Source of the DNA: Hemileia vastatrix
Lineage: Eukaryota; Basidiomycota; Pucciniomycetes; Pucciniales; Zaghouaniaceae
Direction of reading: 5' to 3'
Assembly (NCBI GenBank): GCA_030280995.1
Contig: JASXTE010000010.1
Location: 26,351,823-26,415,822, forward strand
Length of the DNA stretch: 64,000 nucleotides
Part shown: positions 30,330-43,148 of the stretch, piece after piece
How positions within the stretch are numbered: position 1 is the first letter of the stretch
Layout: every line of letters begins with the position of its first letter
Notes under the pieces: generated by a model
What the model was told of the DNA's origin: nothing
The model's input: the letters and a program-made list of their open reading frames with translations, nothing else
Databases searched by the model: none
Translations under genes and position numbers: made by a program

Positions 30330-32459
30330 TTCTTTACTTTTTCAGTTTCAGTTTTAGATTCATGTTGATTTTAAAAAATATTTATATTCTTCTCACATTT
30401 GTTACCTTTAACCCAAGGTTTGTTACACTTATAACTAGTATTTGTCTCATACTCTTTTGGTACTACAGGTGAAGTAGGTTTTTTCTGCTTCTCCTGAAGT
30501 GTTTTTGAATTCTGATTTTTCACAGGTTCAACATTTTTTTTATAAGTGGAATACCTTGCTTCATACTTATGGTTTAGTAATATTTCATTGAAAATATTAA
30601 TAAAGTCAGAATATTCAGTAACATTAATTGTCCTAGCTACAACAATGCCTCTTACAGATATAGGTAATTTATATTTATCTTATCTTTCCATAAGTTAAAA
30701 TCCATTTTAGGCTCAATGGCTTTTAATATTTTATTTAAATTAATTAAAAACACCATAGGTTTGTCACCATTCAACGGATTATACCTAGTTTTCCCATATA
30801 ATCTTTACTGAGTGAGCCTGAATTTAGAACCTCCAAATTGTTTTTCAATTAGTTGTTTCCATTCAGCCCAAGAGTAATTTTTACCCTCATTCAAAACAGC
30901 TTCAAACCATAATAAAGCAATATTCTTAAATAAAGAGATCAATTTTGATGTTATTTCTTCATCTGGTAACTTATATGAGAAATTCAAATTGTCAATTCTT
31001 TGGATAAAATGTTGCCAATCATTTCTGGCTTCCCCATCATAAGTTGGGTACTGATCTATCTTAGGGCAGTTCTTCTGATTGGATTTTGTTTCACTAATCT
31101 TAGGTAAATTCAACAACTCATTTACTCTTTATAAATGGTCTTGTATTTCCTCCTGTACGGATTTGTGACTTACATTTTCAGATTTGACACTACCACCAGA
31201 TGGTTTTTGTTGTGGTGGTATAGGGAAGGAATGAGATTCACTTTTGCCAATGAATAGATTATTATTATACTGAGTATACTTATGATTATCCTGGTTCATT
31301 ATTAGATTGGCAGTTTCAATCTCAACTTTAGTCAATCTTTGTAGCAGCTCAGAGACACTTTAATGTGTCTGGGAAAAAGATAACTTTGTTCTTGATTCAG
31401 TTTTCAATAAATGTGTTTCATACAGTTTTTCCAACTCACAGAATTTGTTTGAAAGTTCATTATATTTATTACTTAATGAATCATATTTAAGAGTTAGAGA
31501 CAAATTTTCATTCTCTAATTCTTTATTATGTGTTGCCAGTTGAGAAATATTTAATGTTAAGGATGAAATTGTATCACTTGTGAGCTTAACTTTCTGTTCC
31601 TCACAATCAGTCATTCTATTCCACAATGCTGAAACAATTCTATGGACAGTTGGATTATTATTAAAATACTCTATGTCTTCCTTCTCAATTCTCTCACTCT
31701 CTTGTGAAATTCTCATCTCACTAGTAAGTGGTGGCATATGAGGATTAACTGTATTATAAATACTACTGTTGTTATTGACAAAAGAAAAGTCAGGTGTATC
31801 TACATTAAAACCTAATTCTCTTAAGTCCTCCTGTATTTTCTGTACAGATTTGACATCAATAATATTACCTACATTGTAATTATCAGTATTGTGTTCAATC
31901 TGAGAGGGTAATATACTTACCACAGGATTTGTGTGACCCCTGATTTTTGGTGCCTTTGTTTTCCCTTGTAAGGGTGAACTGAGGAAGTCTGATGAGGAGG
32001 AGGATCTTGTTGCAGCTGTGACTGGACCATTGTTGATGGAACCAATCCCATTTCCATTTGTCTACCAGTATTTTCTCCTGGGAGTGATGTGACCCTCCTG
32101 GGTTAGGGGGTTGCTGACTTGGCTGGCCTCCCTTTAGCTCTGCCAATGTTTGGTTCATCTGCTGGAATCCTACCTTGTAATTTTTCTGTAATTGCTCTAC
32201 CTCCTTGAGCATTAAAGACTTTGATTCCTCCAACTTCAGTACCTGTTTTGCCAGATGGGATAGTTGATCCTGTAGAGGAGGAGAAATATTTTTTATGGTA
32301 ATCTTTTTTATGAGGGTGTCTTTTTCCTCTATGCTCATTTTCTCTGCCTGGGGGTATGACTGACCCTCCATGGTTATGTCCTGGAGCAATGTTTTTGTTA
32401 GCTTTAGACGTGGTATTATAAGCAGGCTTTTCACTTACATTGTCCTGGGGAGCACTCAT
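30330..32459 (-). pseudogene. gag: B gag, broken, with a probable intron
   Basis: N-terminal coiled-coil-like part (SIEEKDTLIKK to AELKGG, 32360-32100), then an intron at 31869-31920 that joins it in frame to NIIDVKSV. A second coiled coil covers 31560-31400. The capsid region (HFIQRIDNLNFSYKLPDEE, WKQLIEKQFGGSKFR) is at 31050-30810. Stops near 31360, 31129 and 30805. The knuckle near 30430 is damaged (SYKCNKPW, first Cys lost), whereas D keeps CYKC. Confidence 0.72.
31869..31920 (-). other. Probable intron in B gag
   Basis: 52 nt: GTAAGT, AATACTGATAA branch-like site, TGTAG. Its length is not a multiple of three, and removal joins two otherwise out-of-frame open segments (HKSCG to NIIDV). 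D has a GTAAGT...TTCAG segment at the same place (52943-52997). Confidence 0.6.
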
Positions 32460-32945
32460 ATTGATAAAAATAACAATATATCACATCTACAGAAAGGAAA
32501 ACCTATTGGAATTAGTAGATTAAAAGTATTAGCAATGTTATTACTAATAAAAAGCACAGGAGCTTACCCTGAACTTAAATCTTTATTTATTTAAATAAAA
32601 TGAAATAAAAATTCGAAAAAATCTGTTAAAAATAAAATAATAAGTTTAACTAGACCTTTATAAGGATAAATGAATAGATTACAAAGCTTCAACCAAATAC
32701 CAATTTTATTGGGTGTTATATTGGGTTTATATTGGGTACAGTTACTAGTGTAAATACCTAATTTTTATTATAACAAATTAGTACAATTATTATAAGGGTT
32801 CTTTTCCGAAATCACCGAGTTATGATGACCCACTAATATTCAGCAGACCCAAATATTTGGTTAGTTTCAGCTATACTAAAGTAAAAATCATGTCCCAAGG
32901 CTTATACTTAATAATAAGTAAAAAAACTAAGGAAAGACCCCCAAT
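32460..32945 (-). other. B 5' leader
   Basis: AT-rich, non-coding. Directly after the LTR, on the minus strand, comes ATTGGGGGTCTTTCC, aligned with ATTGAGGACTTTTCC in D and so the likely primer site; I cannot assign the tRNA. Confidence 0.6.
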
Positions 32946-34120
32946 TGTCAGTATATCTAGTATATAAGTATGATTTAATAGTATTTATTAATGGTCCTAC
33001 TACTTATTGATAAATCATTTAGTGATTAAACATCAGGGGAATACTAATAAAATAGTTATACTCAAATAAAACTCACAATACTTAGATTTAAATGTGTGCT
33101 ACTGGTGGAAGATAGATAAATAAAATATAGTTATAGCTCATATAAAGATAATATCATTTTATAAAGGCTTTTTAATATATTTCTAAATGATAATAATTTT
33201 TTTATAATGTTTATTTGAATTTTAGTAAGTAATTGATGTATAATGACCACCAAAGTCCTCCCTTACTTATACCAAAATCCACTGGAGTGCACAGACCTTC
33301 AATCCAGATGATGTCACTGCTATCCCCGGTAATTACAACACTGTGAGGGCCCATCACCTCCCCATGGCGTCCACTTCAAGAAGATTCAACACCCAGACCT
33401 CCAGTAAGGACCCTCCATCACAATTAATGATAACACAGACCCATACCATAAATAGAAAATCCAGATAAAAGCAGATACCATAAAGAAACAGGTAAAATAA
33501 CTCATCCAAAGAGAATATAATGAGACCCAAAGCATATAAAGGAAACAAATGAAATTCCAAGCCCCCAATAACAACCCCAAGAATCCATACTAACCCATCA
33601 ATGACTTCCCAACCCATAAATCCATGAATATCCATCCAAGGAAGCAGATTAAGTTGTCCAAACTGAGTGTATGCGCCTGAAATAGATGTTTATTCTTCTG
33701 TGGGCGTTGTGAGTCCACTGGATACGTCCATATGACCTAAAATAAGCAGAAAACCAAATTTTATAGGCTATTATGAGGCTAAAACCTGCTTATATACCTA
33801 AATATACATAATATACTGCATATTTTACTGAATATGAGATTTATGTATACATATAAGCTTATGTATGTCAATAATTACTTAATATCACTTAAGATAAGTA
33901 TATTATGACTCTATTAACACCTTAATAAGTATTTTTAGGCTATGGATAAGCTACTTAAATTACTATAATTTATATAATAGAGTAATAATTATATATATAT
34001 GTAATATTATCACATATATTATTGTTTTATCCTTATTTTTAAGATATAAGCTTAATTTACTTAAGGTTATCTTATTTTAAGTATAAGAAATACTCAGTCC
34101 TAGGGATATCTAGGCTGACA
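32946..34120 (-). repeat. B 5' LTR
   Basis: 1,175 bp, TGTCAGTATATC...CTAGGCTGACA on the plus strand, followed by CCTAA. Confidence 0.9.
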
Positions 34121-34125
34121 CCTAA

Positions 34126-34740
34126 TGTGATGACACCATATAATATAATTTTGTGATTTTTCCCTCTTTATTTCCTAATAACCCCCATAAAAAAATTAAA
34201 AGAAAAAAAAGAGAAAAAAGAAAATAAACTAAAACTTCTATCTAACAAAACAAACGCAGAAAGAAAAAAGAAAAATTCCAGCTCCATAGAAAGTCCAGTC
34301 CAAGGAAATGATCACTGGTTGGGCTCCCTCCAATAAGTAAAAATGATGGGAGACCACCAGTGATCCACCACCAATCCAAATAGACAAAAGAAGCCACTCC
34401 CAAGCCAGTAAGACAGTTTAAAGTCATAGTGGACTTGAAACCTGAATAACAAAAACCAGAACTAGGATTCAACTAGGACAAACAGAAACTTGAAACAGAC
34501 ATTATGGGGTAACTGTTCTACAGAGCAGCCAGCTCATCAGTTACCCCCACACTTGCCAAAATAAAATCTAGAAGCCCCCCCTGGGTACCTTCTAACAAAA
34601 ACACAACATCAAACACAATAAAACATAACCAATAAGCGTGAAGAGTCCGGCACTTGAAAACCAAAAGAATTTCAAGTTTAAAGTCATAAAGGACTAAAAA
34701 CTGTGAAGAAAAACTAATACTAGGATATAAACAAAGATGA
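34126..34740 (-). other. A3 structured 3' region (part)
   Basis: Reverse of A1 7620-8220. Contains hairpin H4 (34312-34367), a perfect long hairpin (34506-34547) and two small hairpins near 34413 and 34675. Ends at the C LTR fragment. Confidence 0.75.
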
Positions 34741-35131
34741 GATATATTGATCTGTCAAAGCGCATTTTTGATATTCTCAAATTTATGGCACATATAGTCA
34801 ACTTTTAAGTGAAATAAAGCACATTTCTTGCTTTTTGCATAAAACAGTGAAAATAACAGCTTTAAGTGTACTTAAAAATTATGTAGCCTTATACTTAAGG
34901 TTCTTAAGATTACCCTAAAATATTCTAACTTAATATTAAGTACATAAGACTTATAAAAGGTGGATATGTGCATGTATATAAGGTGTTATAATGGCATATT
35001 TTGTATATTATCATAATTTTACTTATGTATACTGTTTGTGTACTCTTAATTATTATTCCCATGTATATTTCATGTGTTTAACATAACTTATAAGTACTTT
35101 TTACTCAGTCCTGTGGATATACAGGCTGACA
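34741..35131. repeat. C-family LTR fragment
   Basis: Matches 18577-18968 of the C solo LTR and ends in the same ACAGGCTGACA. The first 1.1 kb are absent. It joins A3 integrase (right) to the A 3' region (left), replacing about 770 bp of element. Confidence 0.82.
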
Positions 35132-38100
35132 TTTTCACAAAAGCATTCTTGATAACTTGATGGCCTCTTTCAACCATGCCTTTAGCTTCAGGATAATAAG
35201 GTGTAGCCACTCTGACTTTAGAACCAATTCTTTCCACAGCTTCTTTAAATTCAGCTCCAAACTCTGGCCCACCATCAACAGTCACCAGCTTCATCAACCC
35301 ATATCTAAAAACCCATTCCTTCTTCAAAAATTTTGCCACATTTTTGGAAGTCAAATTAACCAGAGGCACCACCTCAACCCAACCAGACAAATCATCCCTG
35401 GAAACAATCAAGTATTTATACCTGCCCTCTTTAATATGGAAAGCATCCAGACTAACTCTTCCAAATACAGTTGTTTCACCAGTAGCAGGTAAAACCTCTA
35501 TAGGTTTCAAGAGACTTCCTCTCTAACATTCTTCACAAGATTGAACCCAACCCTGTACAGCCAACATCATACCTGGCCCCCAAAAGCTATATGCTACTCT
35601 TCTATAAGTCTCCCCAAAGCCTCTATGACCAAGACCTTCATGCAAGGACTTCAATACCAACTTTTTACCCTTCTTCTGAGTCACCACTATGTGAGGATTT
35701 GGATGCCTCCTCCTCATCAAACTCCTTCCTGACACATGGAAGCCAGGACTCTTCTTCTTGATTGCCACCCAAGTATCATCATCACAAATATCCGGCCTCT
35801 CCAAGGTTAACAGATATTCAACAATAATAAAATAAAACACAGTCTGACCCCAGTTCTCATCTTCAAAATCCAACAAAACAACATCCAAAGGTACAACCCT
35901 GTCACCAAAATCTCCAGTTTACACATGAGCAACACAACCAGCCCATCCAGGACACCAATCCCTAAACTTTTGTACATCCTATACCTTCCACTGAATTTTA
36001 AGAGAATCCAGCTCACCAACCAAAACACAATTTTCTAATTTTGAGCCATCCCAAACAACAGCCCCATCTTCATCAACAAAAACATTCTGATCACCAGAAT
36101 CAAGATCAGAACCATCCAGTTTAACCTCTTGGTGAAGGAGAGAACAATCATCCAGGTTAGCCTCATGGGGGAGGAGAGAAAAATCTTTAGAACCCTTTTT
36201 GCTGGCCCTAACCACTGAAACATCTTCATCAAATTCTTCAGAGTCTAAATCTTCATCCGTGGGTGGTCTCCTTGATAATCCACCTGGCATCGTAAAAGTT
36301 TTTCCAGGTTTGTGTACCAGGTCAAAAGAGAAATGCTGAATTAATGCCACCCACCTAATCATTGGAGCATTTGGTAGACTAGGTGTATTGATAATTGGAA
36401 CCAGAGACTTTGCATCCACCTGCAGCTCAAAATTCTGCCCCCAAAAAACAGTTTTCAGCTTCTTTAAGCTTTTTTCTACACCACACAATTCCAACTTAGG
36501 TTGAGAATATCTATATTCAACCTCATTAAATACCACAGACTCATATCTTACTGGCCTGACCCTCCCAGTATTATCTTCCTGAGACAAAACAGCACTAGCA
36601 GAAATATAACTTGAGTCCACTGCCAGATAAAATTTTTCTGGCTCCCACTCCATAATTAAACTAATGAAGAATAATATCTTCACATACCACCTTCTTCAAC
36701 TTCTGAAAAGCCTCTTCACACTCTTCAGTCCATTCCCACTCCGCATCTTTCCTGTTCAACCTTCTTAAAGGTGAGGCCAACAAAGAATAATCTTTAATAA
36801 AAATTCTGACATACACACAAACCCCCAAAAATCCCCTGACTTCAGTAGTATTTTTAAGCCTTGGCCATGACTGAGTTTTATTGACTTTCTTCTTTGCCAT
36901 AATCGTTCCCTCCTTACATACAACATGACCCAGAATTTCCAGAGCAGGAACACAAAAACAAAGCTTTGACCCAGAAATGGTCAAACCAGCCTCTTCAATC
37001 CTAAACATTACTCTCTCTAGAGTAATTACATATTCCCAGACAAGTCTCCTTATACCTGGGTTCTCTTTCAGCACCACATTTCCATAATCAGTTGAGGGTC
37101 CTTTGATTCCACCATCATCAATAAAAATACCAGCATGAGTAGGAAACTCATTCTGTAAAATTCAAGCCATCTGTACTTGATATACCGCTACTGAATCAGT
37201 TGCTCCTTGAGGCAACCTAGGGAGCTGAAATCTTCACAGAGGAGTCTCAAACATTGTAAGTGGCTGTGAATAGTTTTTAATTTCCCTTTCATCATAACCA
37301 CCCATAATATCACCCAAACCATAACACACTCTTCCAGCAAAAGCTTTAACAAAGTCCTCTGCACTTGGCAGCATCCCCGCATCCTTGATAGTGACTTTAT
37401 TCAAGACCCTAAGATCATGCACCACCCTCAACTTCCCATTCTGCTTCTTAACACAGAAAACCAGACTTAAGTAACTAGAAGTTGATTGTTTGTATAACCC
37501 AGTCCTGACTCTTTCCCTTACAATCTTCACAAAATTATCCCTAATAGAAGCTGGAATTAGAATAGGTTTAATTTTCCAAGGTTTGTTAAAAACCACAGGA
37601 ATCAAGTAAGGTTCCCCATAAAAGTGTTTCAACACACCCTTTTCCTCTTCAACAAATTCCACCGCTTTCTTCCTGAGCACAATAACGTGCAACAACAACT
37701 TCTTTTCATCATCAGACAACCACCCATCAGGACCAAGATTAACAACTTTCAGCCTTTCCACAGTCTCCCAAGCGGTTTCCACAAAATCAGGAGGATTTGT
37801 CACCCAAGGAGTACAGTATGGATCTCTTGACAAAGGAGGATTCAAACCTACAGGCATAGGCTTGTTGACAGGCCTAATCTTCTGTGTTACCTTCTTATAC
37901 TTTCAGCTCCACCTTCCACTTGAGGGATCTTCAGGACATCTTCACCACCAGACCTGAAACAAAAAACAAGGGTTTCACTATTTCCCACATGTGTGGCCAA
38001 GGTAATGTTTTTGAAAGGTGTAGAAGAAACCCTAGCAGTGCACATATGGGAGGACTTACTTTTAGACCCCAATCTCACCACTCAAAAACTTTTTGGCAAT

Positions 38101-38741
38101 TTCAAATTTTCATCCTCACTTCCATCTTCTAAATCTTTAAATCTTGATTCATCTGCTGAATCACATCTTCTATAATTGTGCAGTTTATCCTCATGCTGGA
38201 GGCCCAAAAAGTGATCTTTCTGATCTTCATTCTTCAAAATTATGTGAAGTTTAACCTCATGCTGGAGGGCCAAAAATTGATCTTGATGATCTTCACAAAA
38301 AAAATTCTTGTCTTCTTTTTTAATTATCTTCAGATTTTTTTTCTCAATTTTCTTCAGTTATCTTAAAATTTTCATTTTCTTTTCTTGAGTTTTCTTCTAA
38401 CCTACAAAAATAAGCAGGGGTTTCCCCAAGGCTAACAGGCCTGGCCAAGGTAATGTTTTTGAAAGGTGTAGAGGAAACCCTAGCAGTGCACAATTGGGAG
38501 GACTTACTTTTAGACCCCAATCTCACTACTCCACAGCTTTTCCACATATCTTTCAGTAAAGATATATAATCAATCTTCTTATTTGAACATTAATTAAAAA
38601 TAATTGAGAATTTTGAGAGAGAACAAATGCTTGATAAAAATCTTGAAGAATACTTGCAGAGAAGAGAAACATTAAAAAGAGAAAGTTGAAAATCCACTTG
38701 GTATATCTCCAAGGGAGCTGACCTACTACAACCTGGGATTT
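35132..38741 (-). pseudogene. pol: A3 pol, truncated and broken
   Basis: Segments match A1 pol: linker with duplicated intron-like pieces (38547-37887), RT (37857-37080, FIDDGG near 37115), RNase H (36640-36290, AVDSS, QPKLELCG), integrase finger (LHEGLGHRG, SCEEC, 35650-35524) and core (SLDAFH, TVDGGPEF, MVERGH, 35450-35160). It ends at VKM, where the C LTR begins, so the integrase C-terminus is lost. Several stops and frameshifts. Confidence 0.82.
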
Positions 38742-39466
38742 TGTCAGCCAGGCTGCTAGACTTACCCAGGAAAATAATTAATTATTTACTGGGATGAAGC
38801 CACACTTTTTTATTTTTATTTCTTATATATTATTAATTATAATATATTTACTTTAAATTAACTTGTAATAAATTAACTACTTACAAAAAAGTAAAGTTAG
38901 TAAATAATTTAAATTAATATTGAAGTAAAATTTAATATTAAAATAAAAATAAATATATACAAGAAATTCAAATTACTTATTCAAAAATGACACTTACAGT
39001 AATTTTTAAATAAATCAATTTATTTCTGACATATACAGTAAATATGCATTTTAAACACATTCTTTCTAGAACAATCTTCTTATTTGAAAATATTTTTCTG
39101 GAATAAAATTTTTCTTCTCTCATACTCCTGTATATAAGATCTTAACTCTGTGCTTTGTCTCTCTTTTGCCTATATAAGGCCTCCCCTTTCTGGTTGTTTT
39201 GGATATTCTTTTACTCACTTATTCTTTTATTTAAATCATTATACAAATTAATATTTATTACTAGTATCTATATTTTAGTAGATACTTCACATATTTCTAA
39301 ACTATTAATTATAGTAATAATTATAAAAATTTCATACCTCTTCTAAATTTGAGTAATTGAAACAAAAGATAAAATACGTACCTTTGCCTTTGAAATCTTC
39401 AAGTCCCACCTACCTACGCTGTTGGACCTCCATCAAAATTATCTAGAACATTAGGACCCTTTGACA
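38742..39466. repeat. E-family solo LTR (725 bp)
   Basis: TGTCAGCCAGGCT...CCTTTGACA, flanked by GATTT (38737-38741) and GATCT (39467-39471), a near-perfect 5-bp duplication. Removing it restores the A3 gag-pro/pol junction. Contains a TATATAAGG promoter-like box at about 39172. Confidence 0.82.
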
Positions 39467-39516
39467 GATCTCCTCATCATGGGGAGAGGTTTTAGCACTA
39501 GGGTGATCAGCCCTCA

Positions 39517-41918
39517 TCACTCTAAAAAAGACAGACTATCACTAGGGCCTGAGCCACACTCCAAAAAACCAGAGACAGCACCCACTTCTTTTCTTCTCCT
39601 ACAACAATCCATGCACTGGCACATTGAAGACAAAACAGGCCTGGTCTCCCAACCATCTTCTCCAGGGGATGATAACATCATGTGAAGCCTCCTTTCATGT
39701 TCACCAGTCAACTCCAAATTGATTCCCAAATCAAATTGATAGCCAATTCTTGCTTTAAAATCCATCAAGAATTGCCCACCCATTACAGCTTTTACTGTTC
39801 CTTTGGAATTGCAATCATGAAACTTCACTGAGGCTCCACCAACATCCAAATTCACAAACTCAGATTCTCCAACCAATTCAGTGACATGACCACCAATCCC
39901 TCTCAAATTTCCACCAATACCTGCTTTGATTGGGAGGCCCAGGTGAGTTGCCTCAAACAAAGAAATCAGGTTAATCTGAAAACCTGAATCCACCAATGCC
40001 CTAGCCTCCCTGCCATTCAGAGTGACATTGACATAACCCAGAGGTGCAGAAAAATGAGTTTCCAACCCCTCTTTAAATTTTTCAGAAGAATCACATATGT
40101 ATTCTACCTTTCCAGAAGAAACCCTTCTCCTGGTCAACAGCTTTTTCTGCCTATCAGCCAACCCAGGACTGATAGCATACGATTCCCCATAAGTAAGGGA
40201 AACCTGACCATGATTCATCCTTTCCAGGACAGAGTCCATAACATTAACTTGGCCAGAAACCACTGGCCTCTCAAAGTGAGCTCTTTGCTTCATTACCTTG
40301 GTCCTAGAAGATTCTTGGGGACCAGAACCACCAACAGATTTATCATCAACAGGAATCAAACCAGAACCCTCACCAGAACCTCTAACTCCAGCAGGCTTTG
40401 GAAATGAAGCCAAAGGGACATCCTCTTTAGAGTCAGAATTAACATCCATAGGCATTGGCTCACCATTCATGTCCAATGCTCCAAAACTAGTGGGGCCCAT
40501 ATCAGCTATACCCTTCTGCATCTTATACAGCTCCTCTTTGCTGGACATTTTCCTAGCTGCACTCAGCTTAGGATCCACCCTTGAAGCCTTAGGATTTGGT
40601 TGGGCCTTAGCACTGCTCTTAGGCCTCCCCACCTTTCCTGATTCCACATCATAAACACCAGCCAAGAATTCCCCACTTGACTTTCCAGCACAAGAATACA
40701 ACTCCAAACCACCAAAGGAAGATGTAAATGAGACTCTAGTAGCCTCCATTCCCTTGCCCTTTCCATCCTCTCAACCTTTACCAGAAGAAGAAGCCTCATT
40801 TGGAAACTCTTCAAGCCTTGGCCTCCTTGAGTTGACATTATGTCTCCTCCTCACCAAGTTTACTAGAGCCTGACCATCATTAGGCTTCACAAAAGAACCA
40901 TCTGGAAACTTGAACACTTTCCCATCAAAGGCCACCTTCTCTTCAGAAACATCCCTATTCAATTCCCAAAAAATAATAAAATTGTGGCCCTTCCTGCTGC
41001 AATAAGAGTAGACCCAAGGATTACTCCTACCAGCTCTCCTTTCAAAATCTCTAGGCTGAGAAGGGGCCTTATTGGCCTTCTGAGCCACAGAACAAAAATA
41101 TGTAGCTGTTTTTTTAGATCAGCCAACTGCTCCACTTCTGGATCAACCTCTTTAGGCTTCTCAGGAGCCTTTCCCTTGTTCACAATTTCCTTCTTCCTTG
41201 ATTCCTCCACATCTTCAGCAAAAGCTTCACTGACCTTGCTAACATACTTGTTGCTAGCTTCTTGGAAAGAATCCACTGCCAACATTTTGAGATGACCCTC
41301 CACAAACTCCTTCACCACCAAAAGAGCAGGAAACTTCTGATTCCCATTAGGAAGAATTTTCATCTGATCCTTCCTTTCCAACTCCTTCAGCACATCAATT
41401 CTGACATTCCTGGCCAGATCAGACCAGAAAATATCCCTTGCAGAGTCAGTACTCTCCAACTCCTTCATATCCACCAAATAATCCACCACTGGCTCCAAAT
41501 AAGCCAGAAACTTCCTATAAGTATGGAGGTTGTCCACCCCTCCATAAGATTGCCATTCACTTGCAATCATATTGCAATCCACCATTGAATATCTGAATCC
41601 CCACCTGTCTTTCATCTTAAGACACAACTTTTTCCAATCCTTTCTCCTATAACCCTCCATAGCGGCAACCTCCTTCACCAGAGCCCTGTAACCAATGTAG
41701 AAGATGACTTGCTTCACCATGTCCAAGTGAGAAGCACCATCCACATTCCCAGAAGCCTCAAACAGCTCCAGGAACAACTTCACATCCTCCCCCATAAACA
41801 TAGGCCCCTTCCAGGACTTGATCCTGACTGAAAGCCTAACAGAAACAGGAGGATTAACATCCTCAGCAGCACCAACAGTGCCACTACCACCACTAGAGAA
41901 AGAGGGTCCAGAAGCCAT
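39517..41918 (-). pseudogene. gag-pro: A3 gag-pro, two lesions
   Basis: Start at 41918 (MASG). Gag domain (IKSWKGPMF, HLDMVKQVIFYIG, DRWGFRYSMV) runs to a one-base frameshift near 41090. The knuckle is damaged: YSYCSRKGHNFIIF lacks the final Cys. A TGA near 40771 follows, and then a 410-codon open segment (40749-39517) carries the linker (MQKGIADMGP, EDVPLASFPKP) and protease VDSGFQINL, in which Ser is Phe. The end keeps TTTTTTA-GAG-TGA. Confidence 0.82.
39523..39529 (-). promoter_or_regulatory. A3 -1 slippery heptamer
   Basis: TTTTTTA in zero frame, one codon before TGA; the -1 frame continues open into pol sequence. AGGG-CTGATCA-CCCT stem follows. Confidence 0.75.
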
Positions 41919-42001
41919 GGTCCAATAGATTCAAGAAAATCAATCTCCAACCACAGAAGAGAGTCCAAAAGTAACAGAAACTCCAAAAAGCTAACAAATC
42001 C

Positions 42002-42019
42002 ACCTCACATTGGGTGCCA
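42002..42019 (-). other. A3 primer-binding site
   Basis: TGGCACCCAATGTGAGG on the minus strand, four bases from the LTR; tRNA-Lys type with two changes from A1. Confidence 0.75.
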
Positions 42020-42023
42020 GAAA

Positions 42024-43085
42024 TGTAGAAAATCCTATAGTACTAGCTATAAGCCTTGACCAAGGGAGTTGGAGTAAAACTGGAAAGAAAACCCCCGGTA
42101 CCTTTGAGAAATACCAGGTGAGATTTATTTGCCACAGAAAATTAGAGACTATTAAAATAACCCTTCCAACACACTTCTTGACTGCTTTACAAGTCAAGAA
42201 AGTAGCCAATATCAGAGCACTGTGAACCACAGAACCAGAAACTTGAAATGCAGAGAAATCCACACCAGAACCCAAAGACACAGTGCACTTGTTGCACAAA
42301 CACAGAAAAAACACTTGATGTAGGTTGCAAAGCTACAACAGAGAAATAAGTTGCCAAAGTTAAGTTAGATTATGAGCTAACCTTGCAACAAACACAGCCA
42401 ATTGTGGCCAAAAAACGGTGAAAACTGAGTGAGAAACAATGATATAACTACAGGATGGTTGTATGATAATTAAAGCTTCCCCAAACTGTCTTTTTCAGTA
42501 TGTACAAATAGACCACCCATCTAAAAATTCATGCACAGCAGCAAATTTGGTGCTTTTTACAGCCAAATTGAATTATAACCCTCTAGAAATGCTCCCCAGC
42601 CTTCTATAACTGAGGCGGGAAGACCTCCCTGAAGCCAGAAAACCACCAAAAACATCTAGTAAAGCCCAAAATACTTAGAAAAATCCACCACAACTACTAA
42701 AACCCTTAAAACACAAAATTAAGCTATGACAACATTGAGACATATAATATAGAGCCAAATTAGCTCTACTTAATGGTACTAAGCACTTAACCCTAAGACT
42801 TAAGGTTAGCCCATAAAACACAAAAAACAAAATTGAACAGCTATATTTTAGAAATGAAAAATGAGGAAATGACCCCTTAAAGCTTGGAATGTGAAAAATA
42901 TCATCAAGACATCAAATATATAAAAATCTGGGGCTATTCAATGGTAGTACTCACATATCCATAGTCCCAAAATTCACTGAATAAAACCAAAATAACACGT
43001 AATTATTTAACCAATGTCAATTAAGACATACACAAACTGTGCCAAACAGACAAACAAAGGCCTCTTCCAATGTTAGAAGACTACA
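42024..43085 (-). repeat. A3 5' LTR (1,062 bp)
   Basis: On the plus strand TGTAGAAAATCC...AGAAGACTACA; aligns with the A1 3' LTR in reverse. Confidence 0.87.
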
Positions 43086-43148
43086 TTGTAGCTCTACTCT
43101 AGTAAATAATCAATTATTTACCAGGTAAGTCTAGTATCCTGGCTGACA
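43086..43148. repeat. E-family LTR fragment
   Basis: Reverse of the start of the E LTR (TGTCAGCCAGG, then AGACTTACC and AATAATTAATTATTTAC-like sequence). It is cut on the left by the A3 LTR and touches the A4 integrase on the right. Confidence 0.75.

Larger units (their letters stand above)
25315..34120 (-). mobile_element. B: complete Ty3/Gypsy chromovirus-type retrotransposon
   Basis: 8,806 bp with LTRs of 1,174 and 1,175 bp, each TGTCAG...CTGACA, flanked by CCTAA at 25310-25314 and 34121-34125. The LTRs differ at several positions per 100 bp, so it is older than A1. Coding order is gag, protease, RT, RNase H, integrase, chromodomain, all with stops or frameshifts. Confidence 0.93.
20684..43085 (-). 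mobile_element. A3: minus-strand A element (possibly chimeric) with nested insertions
   Basis: From right to left: LTR 42024-43085, primer site, gag-pro, E solo LTR, pol, C LTR fragment replacing the integrase C-terminus, 3' structured region, complete B element, antisense genes 2 and 1, LTR 20684-21674. The missing segment (equivalent to 6850-7620 of A1) and the unmatched flanks suggest that its two halves were joined by deletion or recombination. Confidence 0.7.

Noticed and set aside
20684..43085. Simple intact A element interrupted only by nested insertions
   Set aside because: Its outer 5-bp flanks differ (CCCAC against TTGTA) and about 770 bp of integrase and 3' sequence are missing at the C fragment, so a chimera or deletion is more likely.
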